Assembly: GCF_021044425.1 (NCBI RefSeq)
Contig: NZ_JAJNEC010000003.1
Location: forward strand, 124,001-188,000
Reading direction: 5' to 3'
DNA: 64,000 bases
Origin: Niabella pedocola
GTDB lineage: Bacteria; Bacteroidota; Bacteroidia; Chitinophagales; Chitinophagaceae
Below the pieces are notes generated by a model. That model ran no database searches. It saw nothing but the letters and a program-made list of their open reading frames with translations, and was not told the origin of the DNA. Shown here piece after piece: positions 1 to 8,483 of the stretch. The position numbers and the translations under genes were made by a program. Within the stretch, counting starts at the first letter, position 1; every line of letters begins with the position of its first letter.

Positions 1-1299
1 TTTGATTATAGCCATGCATTTTTAAATACCGATCTGTTAAGCAGGCCCGGCAGCATTCATTGTGTAAATCTTGCACAGGGGATCAAAGAACCGGTGATCT
101 ATTACCAACGCAAACCGGAAGCTTCCTACCTGGATGCCGTGGATAAAGGATTCAGAGATCTGCGTACATACAATGGCCTGGCAAACGGACTCTTCGGAGG
201 TGATGAAGCCCTGCACGGTAATGACCCCGTGTTTGGTTCGGAGCTGTGTACGGCGGTAGAAATGATGTTTTCGCTCGAAAGCATTTTAAGGATCACAGGA
301 GCGGTAACCTATGCCGATCAGCTGGAACAGGTAGCCTTTAATGCCCTGCCGGCACAGATTGACGAACAGTTTATGAACCGCCAGTATTACCAGCAGACCA
401 ACCAGGTAATGGTTACCCGGCATATGCGTAATTTTAGTGTGGATCATGATGGAGCGGATATCTGCTACGGGCTACTGACCGGTTATGCCTGCTGCACTTC
501 AAATATGCATCAGGGATGGCCGAAATTTACCCAGAACCTCTGGTATGCTACTGCTGATAAAGGCCTGGCAGCGCTGGTTTATGCACCTTCCGCAGTTACG
601 GCAAAGGTGGCGGATGGCACTGTAATTACGTTTAAAGAGCAAACAACCTATCCCTTTGATGCATCGATCCGGTTTGTGCTGGAAACAAAGAGCCGCAATG
701 CAACCCGTTTTCCGTTTTATATCCGGATACCGGCCTGGTGCACGGAGGCACATATTAAAATAAACGGCGTCACCTATCAGAACGAAAAGGGCAATACGGT
801 GGCAAAGATCGAAAGAGCATGGAATAACGGCGATGTGGTAACGTTGGAATTGCCTATGCAGATCCGGAAACATACCTGGCAGCAGAATTCGGTTTCCATT
901 CAGCGGGGGCCGCTTACCTATGCACTGAAGATCGGTACAAGCAAAAAGATGATCACCAATACGCAGGACCCGGTTGAAAACGGTGCAACGTATTATGAAA
1001 TACGTCCGCTTACACCCTGGAACTACGGATTGCCCAATTTTTCGGAAGCGCAGCTGAACGAACATTTTAAAGTGGAGCAAACGGCACTTGCCGGCAATTA
1101 TCCCTGGACACTTTCAACAGTGCCCATATCGATTAAAGCAACCGGAAAACGCTTTAAACGCTGGCAGTTGTACAATGAATCGGCGGGGCCCCTGCCTTAC
1201 AGTGTTACGTATGGGCTGCACCTGGATAAGGAAGATTCTATTATCCTGGTTCCTTATGGCGCTACGCAGCTGCGGGTGGCACAGTTTCCGGTATATTGA
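1..1299 (+). CDS. GH127-family beta-L-arabinofuranosidase (DUF1680), 5' end outside window
   Basis: The reading frame is open from base 1, so the N-terminal half of this protein lies upstream of the window. The visible part matches the GH127/DUF1680 family, whose characterised members remove terminal beta-L-arabinofuranose. The residues that bind zinc and act as nucleophile in that family are present: an E-L-C motif at visible codons 81-83 and a Cys-Cys pair at codons 164-165 (ACCTSN). A KEPVIYYQ segment near the start and the C-terminal beta-sandwich fit the family. It lies 87 bases before the GH92 gene on the same strand and probably belongs to the same utilisation locus. Substrate specificity within GH127 cannot be read from this part, and a signal peptide would be upstream of the window. 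Confidence 0.85.
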   Translation, partial: FDYSHAFLNTDLLSRPGSIHCVNLAQGIKEPVIYYQRKPEASYLDAVDKGFRDLRTYNGLANGLFGGDEALHGNDPVFGSELCTAVEMMFSLESILRITGAVTYADQLEQVAFNALPAQIDEQFMNRQYYQQTNQVMVTRHMRNFSVDHDGADICYGLLTGYACCTSNMHQGWPKFTQNLWYATADKGLAALVYAPSAVTAKVADGTVITFKEQTTYPFDASIRFVLETKSRNATRFPFYIRIPAWCTEAHIKINGVTYQNEKGNTVAKIERAWNNGDVVTLELPMQIRKHTWQQNSVSIQRGPLTYALKIGTSKKMITNTQDPVENGATYYEIRPLTPWNYGLPNFSEAQLNEHFKVEQTALAGNYPWTLSTVPISIKATGKRFKRWQLYNESAGPLPYSVTYGLHLDKEDSIILVPYGATQLRVAQFPVY

Positions 1300-1386
1300 T
1301 GTCCGTTGTATTTTTGGCGATGAAATATCGTTAATGCAGATGGAACTGTATAACATATGGTTTTAAAATTGGATATTCGTATAAAG

Positions 1387-3663
1387 ATGTTGAAGAAACT
1401 TTTTTTTACAGGATGCATGGCTGTGGTGGCTGCAGGCAGTCTGTTGGCGCAGACCCGCCAGCTTGTTCAATATGTCAATACTTTACAAGGTACCAATTCG
1501 GTGCATGAGCTTACGAGGGGAAATACATACCCCACAACGGCCCTGCCTTTTGGTATGCACACCTGGACGGCGCAAACGGGGCGCAATGGAGATGGCTGGA
1601 AGTATCAGTATTCAAAAAATACGATACGGGGATTTCAACAGGCACATCAATGCAGCTCCTGGACCAATGACTATGCCGTTTTTTCCCTGATGCCGGTGGT
1701 GGATAATCTTGTTGTAAATGAGCACGACCGCGCAGCAGTATTCCGTCATGAAAAAGAGATTGCCCAACCGCATTATTACAAGGTGGAGCTGGAAAATGAC
1801 ATCACTACAGAAATGTCGCCCACAGAAAGAGGCGTGCACCTGCGGTTCCGTTTTCCGGAAGGGCATAAAAGTTTCCTGGTACTGGATGGTTATACCGGCC
1901 TGAGCGGCGTGGAGATTCATCCGGCGCAAAACAGCATCACGGGCTATGTAAACAATGGCCGTGGATTTCAAAAAGGTTGGAAAAGCTTTTTTGTGATCCG
2001 GTTCGACCGTCCCTTTACCGCATTTGGTACCTGGGAAAACCGTACGGACAGCATCAGTGCCGGCAACGAAAAAGCAGAGGGGCCGGGGCGGGGCGCTTAT
2101 ATCCGGTTTGCGGATGGTGTAACCGTGCAGGCAAAGGTGGCGTCTTCCTATATCAGTCCCGGGCAGGCCGTACGGAATCTTGAAAGCGAACTGGGAGCGG
2201 ATCAAACACTGGAAGCCACCAGGGAAAAAGCGGAAAAGATCTGGAATGAACACCTGTCGAAGATCCTGGTTGAAGGCGATTCCGAGGAGGATAAGGCTAC
2301 GTTCTATTCCTGTTTTTTCAGGGCCAGCCTGTTTGCCCGTAAATTTTATGAATTGGATCAGGCGGGCAATCCGTATTATTTCAGTCCGTATGACGGTACT
2401 GTTCACAAAGGGTACCTGTTTACAGACACCGGTTTCTGGGATACATTCCGGGCGCAGTTCCCGTTAAATGCACTGCTGCATCCTGCCATGCACAGCCGTT
2501 ATGTAAGTGCGTTGCTGGATGCACAGGAGCAATGTGGCTGGCTGCCTTCCTGGTCCTTTCCGAATGAGCAGGGAAGTATGATCGGCAACCATGCCATCTC
2601 CCTGCTCGCAGATGCCTGGGCAAAAGGCATCCGGACCTTTGATCCGTTAAAAGCATTGGATGCCTATGCACACGAAGCCAATCATAAAGGCCCCTGGGGA
2701 CCGGCGAATGGCCGGGACGGATATAAGGAGTATAATGAAATGGGGTATGTGCCTTATCCGAAGTACCGGGAGGCTACAGCAAAAACGCTGGAATATGCCT
2801 ATGATGATTTTTGCGGGTATTACCTGGCGAAAGCCATCGGCAGCAAAAAATATATGGACCTGTTTGGCCCGCGGATGTTCAATTATAAAAATGTATATGA
2901 GCCCGGCAGCGGGTTTATGCTGGGAAAAGACACCGACGGGAACTGGGTAAAAAATTTTGATCCCACCGAATGGGGCGGTCCGTATACCGAAGGCAATGCC
3001 TGGCATTGGGTATGGTCTGTATTCCAGGACATTGCGGGGTTGAAAGAATTGCTGGGCGGAGACCAGCGCTTTACGGCAAAACTGGACTCGGTTTTTTCCG
3101 TGCCCAATACCGTTAACGTGGGTACCTACGGCGGGTTGATCCATGAAATGACGGAGATGGTGATGGCGGATATGGGGCAGTACGCACACGGCAACCAGCC
3201 CATACAGCATATGGTATACCTGTATAATTATGCTAATGAGCCCTGGAAAGCCCAGTACCATGTGCGCGAAGTAATGAAACGGCTCTACAATGCTTCAGAG
3301 AACGGGTATCCCGGTGATGAGGACCAGGGACAAACCTCTTCCTGGTTTGTATTAAGCGCCCTGGGGTTTTACAGCGTTACGCCGGGCACCAACGAATATG
3401 TAATCGGTAGCCCGTTGTTTAGGAAGACCACCATTACGCTGGAAAACGGCAAACAATTTGTTATTGAGGCGCAGCATAATTCAGCACAAAATGTGTATAT
3501 CAGCCAGGCATTGCTCAACGGCAAGCCGTATTCCAAAAATTTTATAACCTACCAGGACCTTGTCAAAGGCGGTCACCTGTCTTTTATGATGAGCGGAACG
3601 CCCAATAAAAAAAGAGGCCTGAATAAAACGGATCAACCGTTTTCCGTTTCCCGGGGATTATAG
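1387..3663 (+). CDS. GH92 family alpha-mannosidase, exported
   Basis: This is a 758-residue GH92 glycoside hydrolase, a calcium-dependent exo-acting alpha-mannosidase family common in Bacteroidota that use N-glycans or yeast mannan. Family motifs are clear: NTLQGTNS near the N-terminus, TYPTTALPFGMHTW, GWLPSWSFPNEQGSMIGNH in the middle, GPYTEGNAWHW with the likely acid Glu, and GYPGDEDQGQTSSW with the likely base Asp. I place the start at 1387 rather than 1357 because MLKKLFFTGCMAVVAAGSLL is a typical signal peptide ending at LLAQ. The product is therefore periplasmic or surface exposed. Length is normal for the family. Linkage specificity (alpha-1,2, -1,3 or other) cannot be assigned by eye. 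Confidence 0.92.
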   Translation: MLKKLFFTGCMAVVAAGSLLAQTRQLVQYVNTLQGTNSVHELTRGNTYPTTALPFGMHTWTAQTGRNGDGWKYQYSKNTIRGFQQAHQCSSWTNDYAVFSLMPVVDNLVVNEHDRAAVFRHEKEIAQPHYYKVELENDITTEMSPTERGVHLRFRFPEGHKSFLVLDGYTGLSGVEIHPAQNSITGYVNNGRGFQKGWKSFFVIRFDRPFTAFGTWENRTDSISAGNEKAEGPGRGAYIRFADGVTVQAKVASSYISPGQAVRNLESELGADQTLEATREKAEKIWNEHLSKILVEGDSEEDKATFYSCFFRASLFARKFYELDQAGNPYYFSPYDGTVHKGYLFTDTGFWDTFRAQFPLNALLHPAMHSRYVSALLDAQEQCGWLPSWSFPNEQGSMIGNHAISLLADAWAKGIRTFDPLKALDAYAHEANHKGPWGPANGRDGYKEYNEMGYVPYPKYREATAKTLEYAYDDFCGYYLAKAIGSKKYMDLFGPRMFNYKNVYEPGSGFMLGKDTDGNWVKNFDPTEWGGPYTEGNAWHWVWSVFQDIAGLKELLGGDQRFTAKLDSVFSVPNTVNVGTYGGLIHEMTEMVMADMGQYAHGNQPIQHMVYLYNYANEPWKAQYHVREVMKRLYNASENGYPGDEDQGQTSSWFVLSALGFYSVTPGTNEYVIGSPLFRKTTITLENGKQFVIEAQHNSAQNVYISQALLNGKPYSKNFITYQDLVKGGHLSFMMSGTPNKKRGLNKTDQPFSVSRGL

Positions 3664-3693
3664 GAAATACACCGATGTACAACGTAAAATAGG

Positions 3694-3705
3694 GACACCG
3701 GTGTC
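3694..3705. repeat. 12-bp perfect palindrome upstream of REC-AraC gene
   Basis: GACACCGGTGTC is a perfect palindrome lying 30 bases after the GH92 stop and about 120 bases before the REC-AraC start. It has no T-run and so is not a typical terminator. It could be an operator, but CCGG-rich short palindromes may be common in this genome. Confidence 0.25.
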
Positions 3706-3824
3706 ATTCTGTGAAACCGGTACGGAATGGCAGCATCTTGGAAGAATCCGTTGGTTTTTGTAATTTACAGGGTTATTGGGATGAAAATCGCAGGACCAAA
3801 ATAAATTACGGGAAATAACTTGAA

Positions 3825-4640
3825 ATGGAAGCGTGGATCACTGATCAAAAAGAGCTGCAGCCGGTTATACTGCTGGTTGACGACAATGAAGAAATACTGG
3901 ATTATCTTGCCGCAGATCTGAAAATCCATTATACGGTATTAACAGCACGCGATGGCCGGGAAGCATGCACGATACTGGATGCGGAGCTGGTACAGCTCAT
4001 CATCAGTGATGTAATGATGCCGAATATGGATGGTTTTGAATTTTGCGAGAAGATCAAATCCAGCGTGGAGTACAGCCACATTCCTTTAATCCTCCTTACT
4101 GCAAAAGACACCCTGCAATCGAAGATTCAGGGGTTGAAGACCGGTGCAGATGCATATATCGAAAAGCCGTTCTCGCTGGAACATCTGTATGCACAGATGG
4201 AAAACCTGTTGGAAGGGCGCGCCCGGTTGAAAACATTTTATGCCAGATCCCCCATGGCACATATCAGCAGTATGGCTTATTCAAAAATGGATATGGAGTT
4301 CCTGGAAGCCCTGCATGCATTGATTGTGCGCAACCTGGATGATCCCAACCTGGATGTGGAATTACTAGCACAGGGTATGAATATGAGCCGGCCTACCTTG
4401 TACCGTAAGATCAAGTCTATTTCCGGCCTGGCGCCTTATGATATTATTAACCTGACCCGTTTAAAGAAAGCGGCCGCACTTATTGGAGAAGGAAACCACC
4501 GCATCAACGAGGTGGCAGAGCTGGTGGGCTATAGTTCTTCCAGCCAGTTTAAACGGAATTTCCTGAAGCAATTTAAAATGGCGCCTTCGGAATATATTGA
4601 AAAAGTATCGGGCACTTTTAATAAACACAAAGACACCTGA
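3825..4640 (+). CDS. Response regulator with REC and AraC-type DNA-binding domains (detached HTCS output half)
   Basis: This 271-residue protein has an N-terminal receiver domain (about 13-130) and a C-terminal AraC-family double helix-turn-helix (about 165-265). Receiver landmarks are intact: acidic pair D19-D20 in LLVDDNEE, phosphoacceptor D62 in IISDVMMPNMDG and K94 in LLTAKD. The domain pair is exactly the output end of Bacteroidota hybrid two-component systems, which are normally fused behind the histidine kinase. Here it is a free gene: an in-frame TAA lies three codons upstream of the ATG. The matching propeller kinase lacking these domains converges on it from the opposite strand 71 bases away. 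It probably binds promoters of this utilisation locus once phosphorylated by that kinase; that pairing is inference from context. Confidence 0.9.
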   Translation: MEAWITDQKELQPVILLVDDNEEILDYLAADLKIHYTVLTARDGREACTILDAELVQLIISDVMMPNMDGFEFCEKIKSSVEYSHIPLILLTAKDTLQSKIQGLKTGADAYIEKPFSLEHLYAQMENLLEGRARLKTFYARSPMAHISSMAYSKMDMEFLEALHALIVRNLDDPNLDVELLAQGMNMSRPTLYRKIKSISGLAPYDIINLTRLKKAAALIGEGNHRINEVAELVGYSSSSQFKRNFLKQFKMAPSEYIEKVSGTFNKHKDT

Positions 4641-4711
4641 TAGGTAAATAGCCCGGCGTGGCAGGTTTTTGCATCGGCTATGTTGAAATATAAAACAGGT
4701 CTGCACGATCT

Positions 4712-7700
4712 TTATGCATCCGTCCGTGCAGCAGCCGGTAATACCAGTATAAAGGTATTCAATCCCTGTTCCTCCCGGTATTCCAGCGTTCCTTTGTGAA
4801 GTTCGGCTAAAGAGCGGGCCAAGGACAACCCGATTCCCGCACCCGGTTGTGAGCTACCTTCTTTCGACCGGAAAAAGGGGGTAAAGATCTTGTCACGGAC
4901 CGCAGCCGGAATGGTGCTGCCATCATTGGAAATGGTGATTGTTACCGCCCCAGCGTCTGTAGTTGCTATTGCTGCTACTTCGCAACGTACCAGGCGGTGG
5001 CCGTATTTAATAGCATTGTCCAGCAGGTTACTGATAATTTTTGTACAGGCATCCTCATCGGCGTATAAAGAAATTACAGCATCTGTTTTATGAAACTGGT
5101 AATCCATGCCTTTTTTATCAGCCGCCGGGCTAAAACGTTCCCAGATCATTTCTGTGAGTGCCGTAATATGGATGGTGGTAAAATGAAGCTCGTAGTTCCC
5201 GGACTCAATCCGCCGGAAGTTCAGGAGCTGGTTGGTAAGTGCCAGCAGCCGTTCGGTGTTCCGGTTCATCACCGATAATTCCCGTTCCGCTTCCGGCATT
5301 TTTCCGGCCATTTTCAACAGCTTATCCATGGGGGCTTTTATCAGGGTAAGTGGTGTGCGGATTTCATGGGCAACCGTCGTAAAAAAATCAACCTTAGCCT
5401 GGTTAAGCTCTTTTTCCTTATTCAGGGCAAACAATTGCATCTGCCGCCGCTGTTTTTCTTCCTGCCGGCGGTGCAGCAGTTTTAGGATGCTAAAGAGTAA
5501 GAATACGGTAAAAACCACGTAGAGCGTATACGCCGTCCGTGATTTCCAGAAAGGCGGGTGGATCTGCAGGCGAATCGCTTTTTCGTTAGATACCCACAGT
5601 CCGCTGCTGTTGGTAGAACGTACTTTTAATATATATTTTCCCGGCGCCAGGTTGTTAAAGTGAACCCTGCGTTCAGCGCCGATAAAATTCCAGTTCTTAT
5701 CGAGGCCTTCCAGTTTGTAGGCGTATTGCAGGTTGTCCGGCGATGTATAACTCAGCGCCGCAAAGTCGAAACTGAGGGTGGCCTGGTCATAATCCAGGTC
5801 GATACTGCCGGTGTTTAAAATGGAAGAACGGAGCGGCGAGCCGGATGTTTGCGGCTCCACGTTCTTATTGAATAGCTGCAGCTTTGTAAAATAAATGGAG
5901 GGAATGTGATGATTGACCTTGTATTGGTTGGGGTCAAACTTGATCAGCCCCTTTACACTTCCAAAATAAAACATGCCGCTGCTGTCCTTATATGCAGAAC
6001 GGTGGTTGAACTGCTCGCTTACCAGTCCGTCGGTTTTTTTAAAAACCTTGATGGCTCCCGTTTCCCCATCAATACGTACCAGGCCCATTGATGTACTGGC
6101 CCAGATATGATGGCCTTCGTCTTCCAGGATGGCGTATACCATATTGCCGGGTAAACCCGTGCTGGTATTGAATAACCGGAATGTTTTCCGGAACAGGTCG
6201 ATACAATATAACCCGTTCTCGGTACAGATCCATAACTGCTGCTGCTGATCCTCGAAAAGATTGAGGATGCGGCTTTCTTTCAGGAGGTCTTTTCCTCCGG
6301 CCATAACTGAAAGCCGCACCCGTTGTTGCCGGTTGTTGATATAGAACACGCCTTCATGATGTGTACCCAGCCATAGATGTTGCTGGCGGTCTTCCATGAT
6401 GGCAGAATAAAAAGCCTGCTGGGGAATGCCCTTAAAGGGGAGGAACCGCTGTGTACCGGCTTCATACCGGAACAGCCCGTTAGCCGTGCAGATAATGATA
6501 TGTCCGGCCCTTGTTTTATAAATAATATTGATGTAGTTACTGCTGATGCCTTTGCCCGTACCATCTGTTTCAAAATGTGCCAGTAATTGTTCCCGTTCCC
6601 GGTCCATGATATAAAGACCGTGTTCAAATGTGCCGATATACAAGTAGCGCCCGTTCGCCAGCAACCCGTGAATATTTGTGGAGGCGATGGCCGGTTTCAT
6701 TTGTTTTTCAATAAAATTTTCAAATTGCCCGGTGCGGCCGTTCAGTTTTATCAGCCCTTTATCCTCCGTGCCGATCCAGAGATTGCCGCTGTTGTCTTCG
6801 GTAATTTCACGGATCACATTGCCGGCAATCCGGTGTTTGCCCGGTGAAGGGAAGTCTTTTTCAAAATGAAGCGTTGCATCCGGATGATAGTTAATGCCGC
6901 CAAAATAGGTGCCGGCCCAAATGCCGCCCTCCGCATCCCTGCACAGGGAGTAAACCGCATTATCGGAAAGAGCATAGGGATGCTGGGCGATCTTCTGAAT
7001 ATGCCGGGCTGTATCATACCGGCTATTGTATATAAACAGGCCCGACTCCGTAGCAATCCAGTATTCGCTGTCACCGGTTTGAAGAATACCCCTTACAAAT
7101 AATTTCTTTCCGTTAAAAGCCGTTAGCCGGCTGGCACTCCAGGACTCGGTAACCGGATCAAACCGCTTTAGTCCCTCCCTGGATGTGCCGATCAGTAACG
7201 TGCCGTCGTTGCCCTCATATATTTTTTCAATAGAATTGTTATGTCCGGCACCCGGAATGGGGGGGAGTATTTCAAACCGGTTTGTGGTTGCCTGATAGCG
7301 CGCCAGCCGTCCTTCACCATAGCCAACCCAAATGGTACCGGTGCGATCGCAAAGAATGGATGAGCTGTTTTTAATGATGCCTTTTCCGGTTTCGGTGATC
7401 TGCTTCGTTGCAAAATGATACCGGTAAAGACCAGAGTCTTCAGCAAACCAGAGATAGCCCTTACCGTCATCCTGGATGGCGCGTATGGTTTTGCCGGAGG
7501 AGCCGGGCAGCTTTATAAAGTTTTCTCCGCTGGCGTCAAAGAAGTAGATCCCTTTTTCGGTACCTACCCAAAGTGTGCCGGCTTTATCCTCGTGCAGGTA
7601 AAAGATCGCATTGCTACCCAGTGAACGCGGCCCTCCGCTCCGGTAGATCTTAAACGCGTATCCGTCAAACCGGTTCAACCCGTCAGGCGTTCCAAACCAC

Positions 7701-7852
7701 ATAAAGCCCTTTTTATCCTGTAGCGCAGCGATTACAGAGTTATGGGAGAGGCCGTTCTCTACTTCGTAGTGCCTGAAATAAATAGATTGACTGCGGCCGC
7801 AGACAGCCGTCATCATAAAAAAAAGCAAGCCAATAATACGTACCCTGTGCAT
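4712..7852 (-). CDS. Propeller-type sensor histidine kinase (HTCS sensor half without receiver/AraC)
   Basis: This 1046-residue membrane sensor has a signal peptide (MHRVRIIGLLFFMMTAVCG), a long periplasmic two-component propeller of Reg_prop repeats (about 25-650, many W-x-G-T motifs such as MWFGTPDGLNRFDGY), a Y_Y_Y domain (about 685-760), a transmembrane helix (about 770-790), a HisKA dimerisation domain with phosphorylatable H829 in HEIRTPLTLI, and a HATPase domain with N-box NLLDNAIKYG and G2 box GAGIGLSLA. It stops right after the ATPase domain at LPAAARTDA, where relatives continue into receiver and AraC domains. I prefer the ATG at 7852 over an upstream TTG at 7867. Sensors of this type usually bind an oligosaccharide of the target glycan in the periplasm. 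The partner is most likely the convergent REC-AraC gene. Confidence 0.92.
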   Translation of the reverse strand: MHRVRIIGLLFFMMTAVCGRSQSIYFRHYEVENGLSHNSVIAALQDKKGFMWFGTPDGLNRFDGYAFKIYRSGGPRSLGSNAIFYLHEDKAGTLWVGTEKGIYFFDASGENFIKLPGSSGKTIRAIQDDGKGYLWFAEDSGLYRYHFATKQITETGKGIIKNSSSILCDRTGTIWVGYGEGRLARYQATTNRFEILPPIPGAGHNNSIEKIYEGNDGTLLIGTSREGLKRFDPVTESWSASRLTAFNGKKLFVRGILQTGDSEYWIATESGLFIYNSRYDTARHIQKIAQHPYALSDNAVYSLCRDAEGGIWAGTYFGGINYHPDATLHFEKDFPSPGKHRIAGNVIREITEDNSGNLWIGTEDKGLIKLNGRTGQFENFIEKQMKPAIASTNIHGLLANGRYLYIGTFEHGLYIMDREREQLLAHFETDGTGKGISSNYINIIYKTRAGHIIICTANGLFRYEAGTQRFLPFKGIPQQAFYSAIMEDRQQHLWLGTHHEGVFYINNRQQRVRLSVMAGGKDLLKESRILNLFEDQQQQLWICTENGLYCIDLFRKTFRLFNTSTGLPGNMVYAILEDEGHHIWASTSMGLVRIDGETGAIKVFKKTDGLVSEQFNHRSAYKDSSGMFYFGSVKGLIKFDPNQYKVNHHIPSIYFTKLQLFNKNVEPQTSGSPLRSSILNTGSIDLDYDQATLSFDFAALSYTSPDNLQYAYKLEGLDKNWNFIGAERRVHFNNLAPGKYILKVRSTNSSGLWVSNEKAIRLQIHPPFWKSRTAYTLYVVFTVFLLFSILKLLHRRQEEKQRRQMQLFALNKEKELNQAKVDFFTTVAHEIRTPLTLIKAPMDKLLKMAGKMPEAERELSVMNRNTERLLALTNQLLNFRRIESGNYELHFTTIHITALTEMIWERFSPAADKKGMDYQFHKTDAVISLYADEDACTKIISNLLDNAIKYGHRLVRCEVAAIATTDAGAVTITISNDGSTIPAAVRDKIFTPFFRSKEGSSQPGAGIGLSLARSLAELHKGTLEYREEQGLNTFILVLPAAARTDA

Positions 7853-8483
7853 CGGGAAAAGATTCAAAAAGTGAATGCGACCGGCTCATGCAATAATCAA
7901 AGCTAAAAGCTGCGACCGATCTGCAGCAACAGCGCTGTTCATTACAAGATGCAGCGTAAATTAATAAGATCTGTTTAAATATTAAAAATTGAGACAATTT
8001 GAAAGGTTTTTGATCAGAAATGAATGAAGACATTTTTAGCAGCCGTTTAATTTTGACATCCAGGTACGAATGCTTAAATCGCCTGAATTTCTTGCATATG
8101 AAACGAATGATTCCTTTAGGGATGGTGGCTATACTGCTTATACTGTATAATTTTTCCATAGAGTTATTCCTGTTTAAAAGAATCGCAGCCCGGTCATGAG
8201 TACATTTCCGGATGAGATTTCTTCCAGTGTAGACCAGTACAATAAATATGTTTAATGATATGATAAAGTCAGGACCTGCGGTTGCTGTTTGGAAGCGTGC
8301 TCTTATTGCCTGTACAGGAAACGATAAGCGAATGCTTAAAGCCGGCCAATCCGAAATTTCCGATGTAATGCCGCGGAACCGGTTGCCGGGTAGTTCGTCG
8401 CAAATGATGGCGGTCCTTCCAACGCCCCGCAGCTCAGCCCGCGGTTTTGCTTGTAAATAATGCTAAAAATAAAATACATACAA
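7853..8483. other. Long intergenic region upstream of the SusCD operon
   Basis: These 631 bases separate the divergent sensor kinase and the lipoprotein-SusC-SusD operon. They should carry the promoters for both and probably the binding site of the REC-AraC regulator. I find no perfect TAnnTTTG -7 element on the plus strand; TAATTTTT near 8146 is one mismatch away. The first half is AT-rich. An open frame at 8248-8460 ends just before the lipoprotein gene but has no recognisable similarity. One short hydrophobic frame is listed separately. Confidence 0.5.
8098..8199 (+). CDS. Possible 33-residue single-span membrane peptide
   Basis: A short frame starting at ATG 8098 encodes MKRMIPLGMVAILLILYNF followed by a basic tail (FKRIAARS) and TGA. 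The basic N-terminus, roughly 16 hydrophobic residues and basic C-terminus look like a small membrane protein or an orphan signal sequence. It lies in the gap between the sensor kinase and the SusCD operon. No clear ribosome binding site or -7 element precedes it, and such frames occur by chance in AT-rich DNA. I do not recognise it and treat it as a candidate only. Confidence 0.2.
   Translation: MKRMIPLGMVAILLILYNFSIELFLFKRIAARS

Noticed and set aside
1612..2406. A 264-codon open frame on the minus strand
   Set aside because: It is antisense to the GH92 gene and has low-complexity, non-protein-like composition.
7740..8159. A 139-codon open frame on the minus strand overlapping the sensor kinase start
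   Set aside because: It overlaps the real signal peptide region in another phase and has no recognisable features.
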